The translations under genes and the position numbers were made by a program. From VGJW01 sp035285595 (GTDB lineage: Bacteria > Cyanobacteriota > Sericytochromatia > S15B-MN24 > VGJW01): a stretch of 64,000 nt of DNA. The notes under the pieces are model-generated. The model made no database searches. It was not told where the DNA came from and worked only from the letters and a program-made list of their open reading frames with translations. Below, piece by piece: positions 8,078-16,096 of the stretch (positions are counted from its first letter, which is position 1; the number at the start of each line of letters is the position of its first letter). The stretch spans positions 1 to 64,000 of the forward strand of contig JAYKGV010000006.1 of the NCBI GenBank assembly GCA_035285595.1. The letters are read 5' to 3'.

Positions 8078-9676
8078 CTAACCGCCAGTCGACCCACTGG
8101 TCATGCCGGACTCATCCTCTTCGCTGCCATCCTCGGGCAAAGCTTCGTCGGGATTCTCCGAGGGATAAGGCGATTCGCAATCCGGACATTCAGGTTTCTC
8201 TTCTCCCGGAATCCCTGGACCGAACTTCGGCTCAACATGGTAGTAGACGACCTGGCGAGGCAACAGCAAGCCGAGGATCTTTCCGGATTCGGCGTCGAGA
8301 GCCGCACTCAGGGGAGTCGAGTAGGAGAACTTCATGGGCTCACTCCAGCCCACGATGGGCGGACGCACCCCACCGTAGAGGGGTCCGCTGGTAACCGTCC
8401 CTCCGGGATAGAGGGCGACGGTGGTCACGGGCGAAACGGTCACGCTGTCCGTCTCACCCAGATCCATGACGGCCTTTTCAGGGTAATAACTCGGCGCCGC
8501 AGGCTCGGAGCCTGGATACGAGGCCCCGCCCTCACCCGAGCCGGGCAAAGGCATCGGCATGGGAGGCATCGGCATCCCGGGCGTCGACAACTCCGCAGGG
8601 AGGCCTTCCACCCGCCAGAACATCCGACCGTCCCGCGCCCGTTGAAGGGAGAGGAACCACTGCGTCTCTTCAGGCAGATCTCGCCGAATTTCCTCGGACG
8701 GTGGCGGAAGCTGGGGCATCGGCACATCCCCCGAGGCCACCTCTCCATAAGGGGGATAGGCCGAGACGACCGACGGATAGGGATTCGTGGCCCCGTCGCC
8801 CGCGACGTTCTCCATCGTCCGGCGTACGGACGAGCCATAAGCCCCGGCGGACGCCCCGATCGTAGCGACACCTTCAGGCTCCGAGGACACAGGCTGAGAA
8901 ACAGTCTCAATCTCAGGGTATAGGTCTTCCCCGAAGGCGAGATCCTTCATCGCAGGATCGGCCACCGCCTTGCGCACGAGCGCCACGGCCTTCTCCGGGT
9001 CCACGGCCAGCCTGTCGAGATCGAGGAAGGGAGGCTGGACGAACCCGGGGCCCGCCCCCGGCCCGGGCAAGTAGGCCAGAGCGGCACCTTCCGGATGAAC
9101 GTGGATATCCGCCACTCCGCCATTGGCCCCGACGAACTGGAAGTACCAATAGGGCTTGGGACCAAGCGCGCCGTGTACCCATGCAGGACGGGCACCTTCG
9201 AGGACCGACGAGAGCTTGCGTGCGATCGCAGAAGCCCCTGCCCAGTCCTTGGCCCCGAAGTCCAGCTGGAGGCCCTGCCAGCCCGAATCCTGGGCGGGAA
9301 TTTCAGGACCAGAGAGCATCGGCGGAGCGAAGCTGGAGTCTTCCCCAAGGGAGGGCCTCGGAGCGCCCTCGGGTTGCGTGAGACCCGATCCGCCACTCGC
9401 AAGTTCACCGGCGGCAGGAGTCGAGGGCCCCAAGGGGCTGGCGTTGTTGAGAGGCGAGGTCGGACGTGACACGGCCTTGAGGCGTGCCGTCACATCCAGA
9501 TCCGCTAGACGCGCGAGGAGCGCCGCCGTGGCATCAGCCGCGGGCTTCTGGCCGCCCCCGTCAGACCCACCGGGCGATACCGTCGCAGGAGGAGTGGTCA
9601 CCAGCCCCCGCAAGGCCTGTGCATCACAACCAGTCATGGTCGCGAGCAACATGGCCCGCAAGATGTGTCGCCGCAT
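8078..9676 (-). CDS. Large proline-rich lipoprotein, unknown function
   Basis: 532 residues from the ATG at 9676. The N-terminus is a short lipoprotein signal with Cys17 in MTGC. The mature part alternates a conserved-looking core (about 120-240: PYWYFQFVG, DIHVHPEGAAL, DPEKAVALVRKAV) with long Pro/Gly/Ser/Met-rich stretches, including a PMPPMPMP run. A C-terminal segment contains ESGKILGLLLP and CPDCESPYPSENP. No family is recognised. It was probably exported and anchored in a membrane. It is transcribed divergently from the XRE-TPR regulator, which may control it. Confidence 0.72.
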   Translation of the reverse strand: MRRHILRAMLLATMTGCDAQALRGLVTTPPATVSPGGSDGGGQKPAADATAALLARLADLDVTARLKAVSRPTSPLNNASPLGPSTPAAGELASGGSGLTQPEGAPRPSLGEDSSFAPPMLSGPEIPAQDSGWQGLQLDFGAKDWAGASAIARKLSSVLEGARPAWVHGALGPKPYWYFQFVGANGGVADIHVHPEGAALAYLPGPGAGPGFVQPPFLDLDRLAVDPEKAVALVRKAVADPAMKDLAFGEDLYPEIETVSQPVSSEPEGVATIGASAGAYGSSVRRTMENVAGDGATNPYPSVVSAYPPYGEVASGDVPMPQLPPPSEEIRRDLPEETQWFLSLQRARDGRMFWRVEGLPAELSTPGMPMPPMPMPLPGSGEGGASYPGSEPAAPSYYPEKAVMDLGETDSVTVSPVTTVALYPGGTVTSGPLYGGVRPPIVGWSEPMKFSYSTPLSAALDAESGKILGLLLPRQVVYYHVEPKFGPGIPGEEKPECPDCESPYPSENPDEALPEDGSEEDESGMTSGSTGG

Positions 9677-9765
9677 CACCGTCTCCTTGGCCACTGGCCT
9701 GCTCCGCCCCTTGCCCACACTCGCATACCCGAAACGACGGGATGTATCATTTACAGCATACACCT

Positions 9766-9795
9766 GCTTGCAAGCGTAAACAAATCACGTATACT
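9766..9795 (+). promoter_or_regulatory. Predicted promoter and palindrome before XRE-TPR gene
   Basis: In an AT-rich divergent gap, TTGCAA (9768-9773), a 16-base spacer and TATACT (9790-9795) form a sigma-70-like promoter for the gene at 9834. The -35 hexamer sits inside a perfect 10-bp palindrome, GCTTGCAAGC (9766-9775), a candidate operator for the neighbouring HTH protein. The pairing of regulator and site is inference. Confidence 0.45.
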
Positions 9796-9833
9796 CGTCA
9801 ACACACCGTCCTCAGGTAAAAAACGTCTCCTGC

Positions 9834-10958
9834 ATGTCTTCTCGGCCTGACTCCGTGAGGTCCTTCGATGAAGGACTCGTGGCCGCCATGCAGGCCAAAG
9901 GCCTAGACTACCGCACCCTTGGCAAGCTCGTAGGGGTATCCCACGCCCACCTTTGGCAGTTGGTCCGGGCCTCCCGGGAAGCCTTGCAGACCGGCACGCC
10001 CCCCGTCCGCAAACCCACCCCGGACCTGCTAGCCAAGCTTGCGGCCACCTTGGAAATCTCCCTGACAGACCTGGGATCACCCTCCGCGCCATCGGACGCA
10101 GAGCCAGGGAAGGTGATGCCGCCTATCATCGAGCACGCTCCCTTGCGCCCCGCGGCTCCCCGCCAGTTTCAGGACGGCCTCGCCGCGCTGCAGCAGGGAC
10201 AGGTGGATCGGGCCTTGCTGCTGTTGCGTCAGGCCGCACGACAGCAGGAGGTATCCTTGGCCTTGGCCGAGGCCGGCCTGGGCATCGCCTACTACAAGGC
10301 CGGACGATACGCGGAGGCCGTACGCAGCCTCACGGCCGCCCTGGCAGAGGTCTCCCTCGCGGAACCGTCCAAAGAACTGCCCAAGCGCGCGGACTTGCTT
10401 TACGACCGGGGCCTCGCCTATCAGGATCTCGGCCGACACGACGCCGCGGCGAAGGACTTCAGGGCAGCTCTCTCCGCCGGGCTTTCCCAGCCGGAACGCG
10501 CCATCGCCGGCTGGTGCTTCAGCGCATTGGCGCAGGGGCATTGGCGAGCCGTCGTCCACGAGGTCCTGAGCTGGACGGGACGCCCGGAAGCCGAGCACGT
10601 GCGATCGACCTCGTCCTTGGACCTGAGGGCCTATGGCGCCTACGCGATGATCCGCCTGGGGCAACACGCGGGAGCCCTTGCCGTGCTGGACGCGCTCGTC
10701 CTGCTTTGTCCGACCTACTGGTATTCCCTGTATGTCCGGGCAGCTGCCCGGGCGAGGGCGATAGCAGGTCGCGATGCCAGCGGAACCCTGGCAAGGCGGC
10801 TCGCGGATGGTGCCCTCGGCGACGCGAGGCGAGCCATTGCGCTGAATCCAGGCGCGCGTGACATCCTGCGGCGCGATCAGGATCTCGACTTCGTCTCTTT
10901 GCATGAAAGGCCCGAGTGGCAAGGTCTCCTGGCCGGCGCTGAGGAATCCCCGCTTTGA
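9834..10958 (+). CDS. XRE-family HTH protein with TPR repeats
   Basis: 374 residues. Residues about 10-82 form an XRE-like helix-turn-helix (MQAKGLDYRTLGKLVGVSHA, then a second helix and LAATLEISLTDLG). From about 108 onward, helical pairs such as LALAEAGLGIAYYKAGRYAE and YDRGLAYQDLGRHDAAAKDF are TPR motifs. This layout is typical of regulators that sense a partner or peptide through the TPR domain. The gene is divergent from the large lipoprotein at 8078-9676 and overlaps the next small lipoprotein gene by 4 bases. The targets are unknown. Confidence 0.8.
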   Translation: MSSRPDSVRSFDEGLVAAMQAKGLDYRTLGKLVGVSHAHLWQLVRASREALQTGTPPVRKPTPDLLAKLAATLEISLTDLGSPSAPSDAEPGKVMPPIIEHAPLRPAAPRQFQDGLAALQQGQVDRALLLLRQAARQQEVSLALAEAGLGIAYYKAGRYAEAVRSLTAALAEVSLAEPSKELPKRADLLYDRGLAYQDLGRHDAAAKDFRAALSAGLSQPERAIAGWCFSALAQGHWRAVVHEVLSWTGRPEAEHVRSTSSLDLRAYGAYAMIRLGQHAGALAVLDALVLLCPTYWYSLYVRAAARARAIAGRDASGTLARRLADGALGDARRAIALNPGARDILRRDQDLDFVSLHERPEWQGLLAGAEESPL

Positions 10959-11293
10959 ACCCAATCCGCCTGCTCACCTGGAGCTTGGTGCTGACAGGCT
11001 GCATCGTGCGCGGTCCGGTGGTTCCCATCGGCCCTTCCAAGCCGACGGCCCTCGCGGGACCGGCCACCCAGGAATCCGGCAGGCTGGCACCGGCACTTCC
11101 ATCGGCCGAACTCTCCGCCCCCCGGGTTCCAGACGCACCACCTGACCTCCCCGAAACCCCGGAAACCGGCATCTCCGTGTCCACCCCCACGCCAAGCCCC
11201 GAAATCGACACGGTATCGCCCACGCCGACACCCTTGGCCAGTGCAGACATCAGCCCCTCTCCCGGGCTCCCGAACCCTTCGCCGATGCGGTAG
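10955..11293 (+). CDS. Small proline-rich lipoprotein
   Basis: 112 residues. The N-terminus MNPIRLLTWSLVLTGC is a lipoprotein signal with a good lipobox (LTGC, Cys16). The mature part is low-complexity Pro/Ser/Thr-rich sequence with STPTPSPE and PTPTPLAS segments, so it is probably an extended, disordered linker-like protein. It starts with TTG in a TTGA overlap with the XRE-TPR gene, so co-translation is likely. No function can be assigned. Confidence 0.6.
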   Translation: MNPIRLLTWSLVLTGCIVRGPVVPIGPSKPTALAGPATQESGRLAPALPSAELSAPRVPDAPPDLPETPETGISVSTPTPSPEIDTVSPTPTPLASADISPSPGLPNPSPMR

Positions 11294-11302
11294 GCTGGAC
11301 GC

Positions 11303-11773
11303 ATGAACGCCTTGGACCTTTCGACCACGTCACCACGAAGCCCCTACGCCACCCTCGGGGACCTCCCCTGGTTGGCCCGGTTGCTCGACAAGGCGCGTGC
11401 CCATCTGGCCGGGACGATGGGAGATTATCTACCTTACCCTTGCGGCGGCGATCGCCGGTTCCTCGACACCTTCGGGCTCGATGCCGAGGCCTTGCTGGCA
11501 CAGGTCGCGACGGGGGCAGACGACCGTGCGATGGTGGAGTGGGTCAGAGCCGAGGCAACGGAAGACCTGGAAGAGGGAACCCGGGCGCTGTTGCGAGCCT
11601 TCGCACTGCCGATCCCAGCCGATGATGCGGAGCGTCAAGAGGCTCTTGCCAAGGCAAAGGCGGACTTGCTGACAAGCAAGCCGGAGGCCGACCTGTCCTG
11701 GGTCGACAACTTCACGAAACTCATCCTTGCAGAAGAAGGCCACGACCGAACCGGCTTGGCCCTGAAGTCCTGA
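11303..11773 (+). CDS. DUF5069 domain protein
   Basis: 156 residues. The N-terminal block SPYATLGDLPWLARLLDKAR followed by GTMGDYLPYPCGGDRRFLDTFGLD is the diagnostic start of DUF5069. The acidic C-terminal region contains LSWVDNFTKLILAEEG. The function of the family is unknown and no catalytic motif stands out. It lies 10 bases after the small lipoprotein gene and is followed by the promoter of the YceI gene. Confidence 0.85.
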   Translation: MNALDLSTTSPRSPYATLGDLPWLARLLDKARAHLAGTMGDYLPYPCGGDRRFLDTFGLDAEALLAQVATGADDRAMVEWVRAEATEDLEEGTRALLRAFALPIPADDAERQEALAKAKADLLTSKPEADLSWVDNFTKLILAEEGHDRTGLALKS

Positions 11774-11775
11774 AG

Positions 11776-11804
11776 TCGACAGCTCTCTCGAAGAGCTATA
11801 CAAT
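11776..11804 (+). promoter_or_regulatory. Predicted promoter with spacer palindrome (YceI gene)
   Basis: TCGACA (11776-11781), a 17-base spacer and TACAAT (11799-11804) match sigma-70 hexamers at 5/6 each, just after the DUF5069 stop. The inverted repeat AGCTCT-CTCGA-AGAGCT (11781-11797) fills the spacer exactly, the position of an operator where a bound repressor would block RNA polymerase. The sequence after it is AT-rich, typical of an open promoter. Confidence 0.6.
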
Positions 11805-11836
11805 AATTAAACGTTTATTTAATAGGTCTTTCATAC

Positions 11837-12583
11837 ATGAATATCGTGCTGCCGCGTGGATTCGTTCTGGTCTTGAGCCTGTCCGCCTTGGCGTCCTGCG
11901 GCTCGGGCGCATCCCCTCGCCCCGGTGCGACCCTCCGGCCCGGTCCCAGTCTGCCCCTCGCCCCTCAGCCCGTGCTGCGCCAACCGAACGGAACCATCGC
12001 TGCCGACCGCCATGTGGCCGTGCCAGGCCCAGAAAGCGAGCTCCTCGTCCGCGTCTGGCGCGATGGACTGGCGGGAGCACTGGCCCACGATCATGTCATC
12101 GAGGCCCTTGACTTCCGGGGTGAGGTCGCTGTGCCCCGAGTTCCGGGCGAAACGGGTCAGGTCGTGTTCGAGGTCGATGCCCGCAGCCTGCGGCCAGACC
12201 GGCCGGAGCTACGACGAAAGGCGGGTCTGCCCGGCACGTTGTCCGACAGCGATCGCCAGACCGTGCTCAAGCATATGCAGGATTCGGGGCAACTCGATGT
12301 CGCCCGCTATCCTCGGATCCGGTTCGTGTCCAGCCGAGTCGTTCCCCTCGGTGGCGGCACTTGGGACGTAGAGGGGATGCTCGGACTCCACGGCACCGAG
12401 CGCCCGATTCGCACCGTCATGCAGGTTATAGGTGAGGGTGGTCGTCTGCGGGCGAAGGGCAACTTCAGGATCAATACCAGTTCCTTCGGTATCCGGCCGT
12501 ACGAGGCGCTCGGAGGTCTGCTGAGGAACAAGGACCAGATCGAGATTCAGCTCGATCTGGTCTTGGACAAGGCTGCGCGTTAG
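11837..12583 (+). CDS. YceI-family lipoprotein
   Basis: 248 residues. A lipoprotein signal ends at Cys21 (LASC). From about residue 60 the protein follows the YceI lipocalin-like fold, a beta barrel that binds isoprenoid-type lipids in related proteins: VWRDGLAGALAHDHVIEAL, FEVDARSLRPDRPEL, LDVARYPRIRFVSSRV, WDVEGMLGLHGTERPI and NFRINTSSFGI. It is probably anchored in the envelope. A promoter at 11776-11804 makes it a separate transcription unit. Confidence 0.88.
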   Translation: MNIVLPRGFVLVLSLSALASCGSGASPRPGATLRPGPSLPLAPQPVLRQPNGTIAADRHVAVPGPESELLVRVWRDGLAGALAHDHVIEALDFRGEVAVPRVPGETGQVVFEVDARSLRPDRPELRRKAGLPGTLSDSDRQTVLKHMQDSGQLDVARYPRIRFVSSRVVPLGGGTWDVEGMLGLHGTERPIRTVMQVIGEGGRLRAKGNFRINTSSFGIRPYEALGGLLRNKDQIEIQLDLVLDKAAR

Positions 12584-12596
12584 AGACGGGGACACC

Positions 12597-13193
12597 TCAC
12601 AAGGGCGCATAGATCCCGATCACATGGCGATTTCCGGGCGGGAAGTTGCCGCGCCCACCGTACCTCATCTCGCCGTCGTTGATGAACCGGCCGCCCCCCA
12701 TCGCGACGGCAATGTCTCCTGCCACCGGGTGTGCCGTACCCGGAGTACCCGGACGCACCACCACGATGGATCCCTTGGGAGCGTCATAGGGGTTGTCGAT
12801 GGGCAGTTTCTGCAGCCCCAAGCGCCGGGCGTTGTTCCCCTGGTTCAGATATTCACCGAACTGTCGGGCGTAGGCGGAATGTGAGTCCGGGATGCTGCTC
12901 TGATTGAGCTTGCCGTACCCCGCCTGCATCAGATGCCCCCAGACCTCCCGATAGCACCAACCCAGGGGGGGCTTTCCTCCGGCCCGCTGGGCCGCCACAC
13001 GTGCCAGGCGATCCATGTCGGCCCGTCCTTCGGGCGAGATGCTGGGCTCCGTAGCCCTCGACAACTGCAAACTATCCGAGATCATCTGCGCCACGTCATG
13101 CTCGACCTGGCTGGGACGCTCGCCGGGACCGAAAGGCATGTGGACAAGCCGGGCCTTTACAGCATTTTGATCGAACCGAGCGAGCGAATCCAT
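12597..13193 (-). CDS. Putative NlpC/CHAP-like cysteine peptidase
   Basis: 198 residues from the ATG at 13193, which has GGAG 9 bases upstream. The C-terminal half has GWCYREVWGHLMQAGYG, with a candidate catalytic Cys, then SIVVVRPGTPGTAHPVAGDI with a candidate catalytic His, and DIAVAMGGGRFINDGEMRYG. The Cys...His order and spacing suggest a papain-like (NlpC/P60 or CHAP) peptidoglycan hydrolase, but the match is from general layout and no exact family is recognised. There is no signal peptide, as with the transglycosylase at 1185-2081. Confidence 0.6.
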   Translation of the reverse strand: MDSLARFDQNAVKARLVHMPFGPGERPSQVEHDVAQMISDSLQLSRATEPSISPEGRADMDRLARVAAQRAGGKPPLGWCYREVWGHLMQAGYGKLNQSSIPDSHSAYARQFGEYLNQGNNARRLGLQKLPIDNPYDAPKGSIVVVRPGTPGTAHPVAGDIAVAMGGGRFINDGEMRYGGRGNFPPGNRHVIGIYAPL

Positions 13194-13329
13194 AATCGAC
13201 TTCTCCAGAACCTTACGGAGGCCCCCCGGCGCTCCCACAACCAGGTTATCGCTCGATCAAGGCTCTCGCTGTCGCTCGCTCAGACTAAGCCTCGATTAAA
13301 AGTAGACTCCAAGTCCAATCGCGAGGGAG

Positions 13330-14001
13330 TCAGTCCTTGATGAAAACATAACCACCCTTGCGAGCACCCCAGACCTGCCGGCCGGACGCATCATAGCCAC
13401 GGTCCCACGATACGAGCCGCCGACCATCGACGGTGACCTCGCTCGTCGCATGGCTGGCGCCATTGATGTCGCTGGCGCAACCCTTGCCTTCCGTACCACC
13501 CGCGTAACCGTCGCGGGTACGGCTCAAAAGGACGGCGCAGCCTTCACGCACGAGCAATCGCGAAGGCTCGAGCATCTTCAGGGGCTCGGGTAACTTCCAG
13601 ACTCCGACCGCAGCTGCAGGATCGGGCAACGTGTAGACTTCGCTGGCGAAACGCTCAGGTCCGAGGCGCGAGAGACGGTAGACGCGCTGGCGATAAGGAG
13701 CATCGAGGTGCGTGGCCATGGCCTGTTCGACATACAGCCACACGGCATCACGACGCCACGGCCAGATCCTGACGATGTGCAGACGCACGTCGAAGAAAGC
13801 AGGGTCTGACGCCGCCTGGGCAGCGCTGGAGTAGGAACCAGCCATCCAGGCACCCAGTTTGACGAGCTCGGCGTCTGACACCGGATCCTTGCCGGGGACG
13901 ACACGCGCGGCGAAGTCACCTGCGACATGCACGGGTGCCTGGCTCGCAGCAGCTCCGCACCCCAGAAGCAGGAGTGCGGCAAAAAATGAAAAATGGCGCA
14001 T
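13330..14001 (-). CDS. CpcT/CpeT-family lipoprotein
   Basis: 223 residues. The signal MRHFSFFAALLLLGC has a perfect lipobox (LLGC, Cys15). The mature protein follows the CpcT/CpeT pattern: LGAWMAGSYSSAAQAASDPA, FFDVRLHIVRIWP, YVEQAM, PYRQRVYRL, GCAVLLSRT, ATSEV and WDRGYDASGRQVWGA. In photosynthetic cyanobacteria this family attaches bilins to phycobiliproteins; relatives occur in non-photosynthetic bacteria with unknown roles. A lipid-anchored, exported form next to no phycobiliprotein gene argues against the lyase role here. The ATG at 14001 is chosen for the signal peptide. Confidence 0.85.
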   Translation of the reverse strand: MRHFSFFAALLLLGCGAAASQAPVHVAGDFAARVVPGKDPVSDAELVKLGAWMAGSYSSAAQAASDPAFFDVRLHIVRIWPWRRDAVWLYVEQAMATHLDAPYRQRVYRLSRLGPERFASEVYTLPDPAAAVGVWKLPEPLKMLEPSRLLVREGCAVLLSRTRDGYAGGTEGKGCASDINGASHATSEVTVDGRRLVSWDRGYDASGRQVWGARKGGYVFIKD

Positions 14002-14044
14002 AGTTCTGATTGAACCGCGCACCATCCTTGTCAAGGAATTGTAA

Positions 14045-14064
14045 ATCAGCCGCTCAGGGCTGAT
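14045..14064 (-). terminator. Hairpin overlapping the PLD lipoprotein stop codon
   Basis: ATCAGCC at 14045-14051 pairs with GGCTGAT at 14058-14064 around a 6-base loop. The stop codon of the gene ending at 14054 lies in the loop. On the minus strand the hairpin is followed by TTTAC, a short U-stretch, so it may be a weak terminator before the CpcT/CpeT gene. Confidence 0.4.
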
Positions 14065-15286
14065 CCCCCGTAGGATCCTCGGCGATGATCTCGGGATCCT
14101 TTGGCTTGTAGGCAGGCGGGCGGTTGTTGCGGGCGGCATACATCAACCTGCGGAACTCACGCTCGTAACGTTGGGCGAATGAGACATCGTTCTTGATGAC
14201 AAGAAAAGCCTCGTTGTTGGAGTTCTCGGCGTTTTTGGAGTAGTTGTACGACCCGCTGATGACGGTATGGCCATCCACCAACAGGACTTTGTGATGCATG
14301 AGCGCCTCGTTGCCATCCTTGATGACCGACAAGCCGGAAATTTTGAGGTGCGGGAAGAGCGAGTACTGACCGGCCGCCAGCCATCGATCGAAGACACCTG
14401 AGACCTCGACGCCGCTCTTGGCCTTGTGGATGAGCGTCTCGCCGATTTCCTTGTCCGTCAACGAAAAGGTCATGAAGTGAATGGACTTGCGTGCTTGACG
14501 CAGGACCTCCACCACGGCATTACGTCCGCCTCCCTTGGGGGAAAAGTAGACATTCGCCTCCGCCGCACCTATCCGAAAGGGACCCGTACCTCCCATACTT
14601 GCCAAAGTGCCCGCGGGACCGAACAGACCATCCTCGAACATGGTGTGGAAGGTTTTGCGGTAACGCGAGGCGAGACTCTCGCTGTCCAGGATCATCGCGT
14701 TGTTGTTATGGCGGAAAAGGCTGCTGGTCGTAAGGTTGGTGGAACCTGTCCACAGCTTCTGTTCATCCACCACCATGAACTTGTGGTGCATGATGGCCGA
14801 GCGTCGGTCCTCCCGAATACTGATGCCCGCCTGCCGAAGCTGCCCCACGGCCAGACGCTGGCGACCCGGATCGTCGTGCTCGACCATATTGTCGGTATCG
14901 GTGACCAGACGCACCCGGACCCCCCGACGCGAAGCCTGCACCAAGGCCTGGACGGCCACGGGATCGGCGATGTCATAGAAGGCGCCTTCAATCGAGCGTC
15001 GGGCCTTGCCAATGAGCTGCAGGAAGCTCTTGTCGGTATTCGTGGCGCTCTTGCGGGCCCGGGGTTCGTTGGTCGCGACGCTGGCCCCGTAGGTCTCATT
15101 GAAATAGACCTGCAGGCGGCGACCAGCCTGATCGGGCTCGGCCGCAAATGCATCAAGATCCGTCTGGCCGCGGGAGACCACCGGCAAAGTGCCGAGCGTC
15201 TGTGAACCACAGCCGACAAGTCCACCCAAGGCCACTGCCGAGGCCACCCCGGCCCGAAGCAGTCCTTGAAATCGACGGATGTTCAT
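14054..15286 (-). CDS. Phospholipase D-like lipoprotein
   Basis: 410 residues. A lipoprotein signal ends at Cys26 (LVGC). Two HKD motifs are complete: H167-x-K169...D174 (HHKFMVVD, then GSTNL) and H331-x-K333...D338 (HHKVLLVD, then GSYNYS). This is the two-half PLD architecture used by nucleases, phospholipases and cardiolipin synthases. A tail rich in Pro/Lys/Asp (YKPKDPEIIAEDP) follows. Lipid anchoring suggests it acts outside the cytoplasm. It differs in sequence from the tandem PLD pair at 59331-61968. Confidence 0.9.
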   Translation of the reverse strand: MNIRRFQGLLRAGVASAVALGGLVGCGSQTLGTLPVVSRGQTDLDAFAAEPDQAGRRLQVYFNETYGASVATNEPRARKSATNTDKSFLQLIGKARRSIEGAFYDIADPVAVQALVQASRRGVRVRLVTDTDNMVEHDDPGRQRLAVGQLRQAGISIREDRRSAIMHHKFMVVDEQKLWTGSTNLTTSSLFRHNNNAMILDSESLASRYRKTFHTMFEDGLFGPAGTLASMGGTGPFRIGAAEANVYFSPKGGGRNAVVEVLRQARKSIHFMTFSLTDKEIGETLIHKAKSGVEVSGVFDRWLAAGQYSLFPHLKISGLSVIKDGNEALMHHKVLLVDGHTVISGSYNYSKNAENSNNEAFLVIKNDVSFAQRYEREFRRLMYAARNNRPPAYKPKDPEIIAEDPTGDQP

Positions 15287-15331
15287 AGGCAGGTTATCGC
15301 GGCCTGCCCTCCCGAGTTGCCTATCCTTGGG

Positions 15332-15916
15332 TTAAGAAACACCCAACGTCGAAGGAGAACGCGCCGCCTTCATCCACTGGCCGAGACGCACGACCTCACG
15401 CCCCAAAATGGCCAGCTGACCTGCGAGGGCCTCATCGTGGGGCTGCCCTTCCGCGTCGAAGGCTTGCCAGGCGCGTGAAATCGCCACGACATACGGCACC
15501 GTCAATCCACGCAAGGCTCGTACGGCATACTCCATCGTATTGATGGCCTGCATGCCCTGAGTACCGCCTGCCGCCGCGACGAGACCGATCGGCTTGTCCG
15601 TCAGATAGGGCCGCTCGTCACGCGCCAGTAACTCGAGCCAGTCCAGTGCATTCTTGAAAGTTCCACTGACCGTGCCGTGATAAAGGGGACTGCACCAGAC
15701 CATGGCATCGGCGGCCCGGACCTCGGTGAGAAGACGCTCGACGGCAGGTCCTCCTTCACGATGGCGCGCATCGAACATCGGCAGCACCAACTCGTTGAGA
15801 TCCAGCTGGACGACTTCGGCCCCGGCACTTTCCGCTTCGGCGAGGACCCTCCGCATGGCCGCACCCGTCACCGAAGCGTCCCCGAGCGCGCCTCCGAGGC
15901 CCACCACACGCACCAT
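15332..15916 (-). CDS. NAD(P)H-dependent FMN reductase
   Basis: 194 residues, a flavodoxin-fold FMN reductase. The N-terminal VVGLGGALGDASVT is the phosphate-binding region, and SPLYHGTVSGTFKNALDWLE is the signature of the NADPH-dependent FMN reductase/azoreductase family. IGLVAAAGGTQGMQAINTME matches the second flavin-contacting loop. It probably reduces FMN, quinones or azo compounds in the cytoplasm; the physiological substrate is not visible. It stands alone between the PLD lipoprotein and tRNA-Gln. Confidence 0.88.
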   Translation of the reverse strand: MVRVVGLGGALGDASVTGAAMRRVLAEAESAGAEVVQLDLNELVLPMFDARHREGGPAVERLLTEVRAADAMVWCSPLYHGTVSGTFKNALDWLELLARDERPYLTDKPIGLVAAAGGTQGMQAINTMEYAVRALRGLTVPYVVAISRAWQAFDAEGQPHDEALAGQLAILGREVVRLGQWMKAARSPSTLGVS

Positions 15917-15955
15917 TCTTGTTCCTCCCGTACCCGGGCGGCCAAGGGACCCTAA

Positions 15956-16027
15956 CTGGGGCGGTAGGATTCGAACCTACGAATGTCGGCTCCAAAGGCC
16001 GATGCCTTACCGCTTGGCGACGCCCCA
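15956..16027 (-). tRNA. tRNA-Gln (anticodon UUG)
   Basis: On the minus strand the 72 bases fold as a full cloverleaf. A 7-bp acceptor stem pairs TGGGGCG with CGCCCCA, with discriminator G. The D arm is CGCCAAGCGGTAAGGC. The anticodon stem TCGGC/GCCGA encloses CTTTGGA, giving anticodon TTG. The T arm GTAGG-TTCGAAT-CCTAC is canonical. The U1-A72 pair and discriminator G are typical of glutamine tRNAs. CCA is not encoded. Confidence 0.97.
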
Positions 16028-16096
16028 CCAATGGGGCCAATGGTAACGACGCCGGGCCTCGAGGTCAATCCCGCCCGCGCGTGTTACCTTGGGACC

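Noticed and set aside
13330..14001. Calling the gene a phycobiliprotein lyase
   Set aside because: The lipoprotein signal and absence of phycobilisome genes make the enzymatic name unsafe; only the family name is given.
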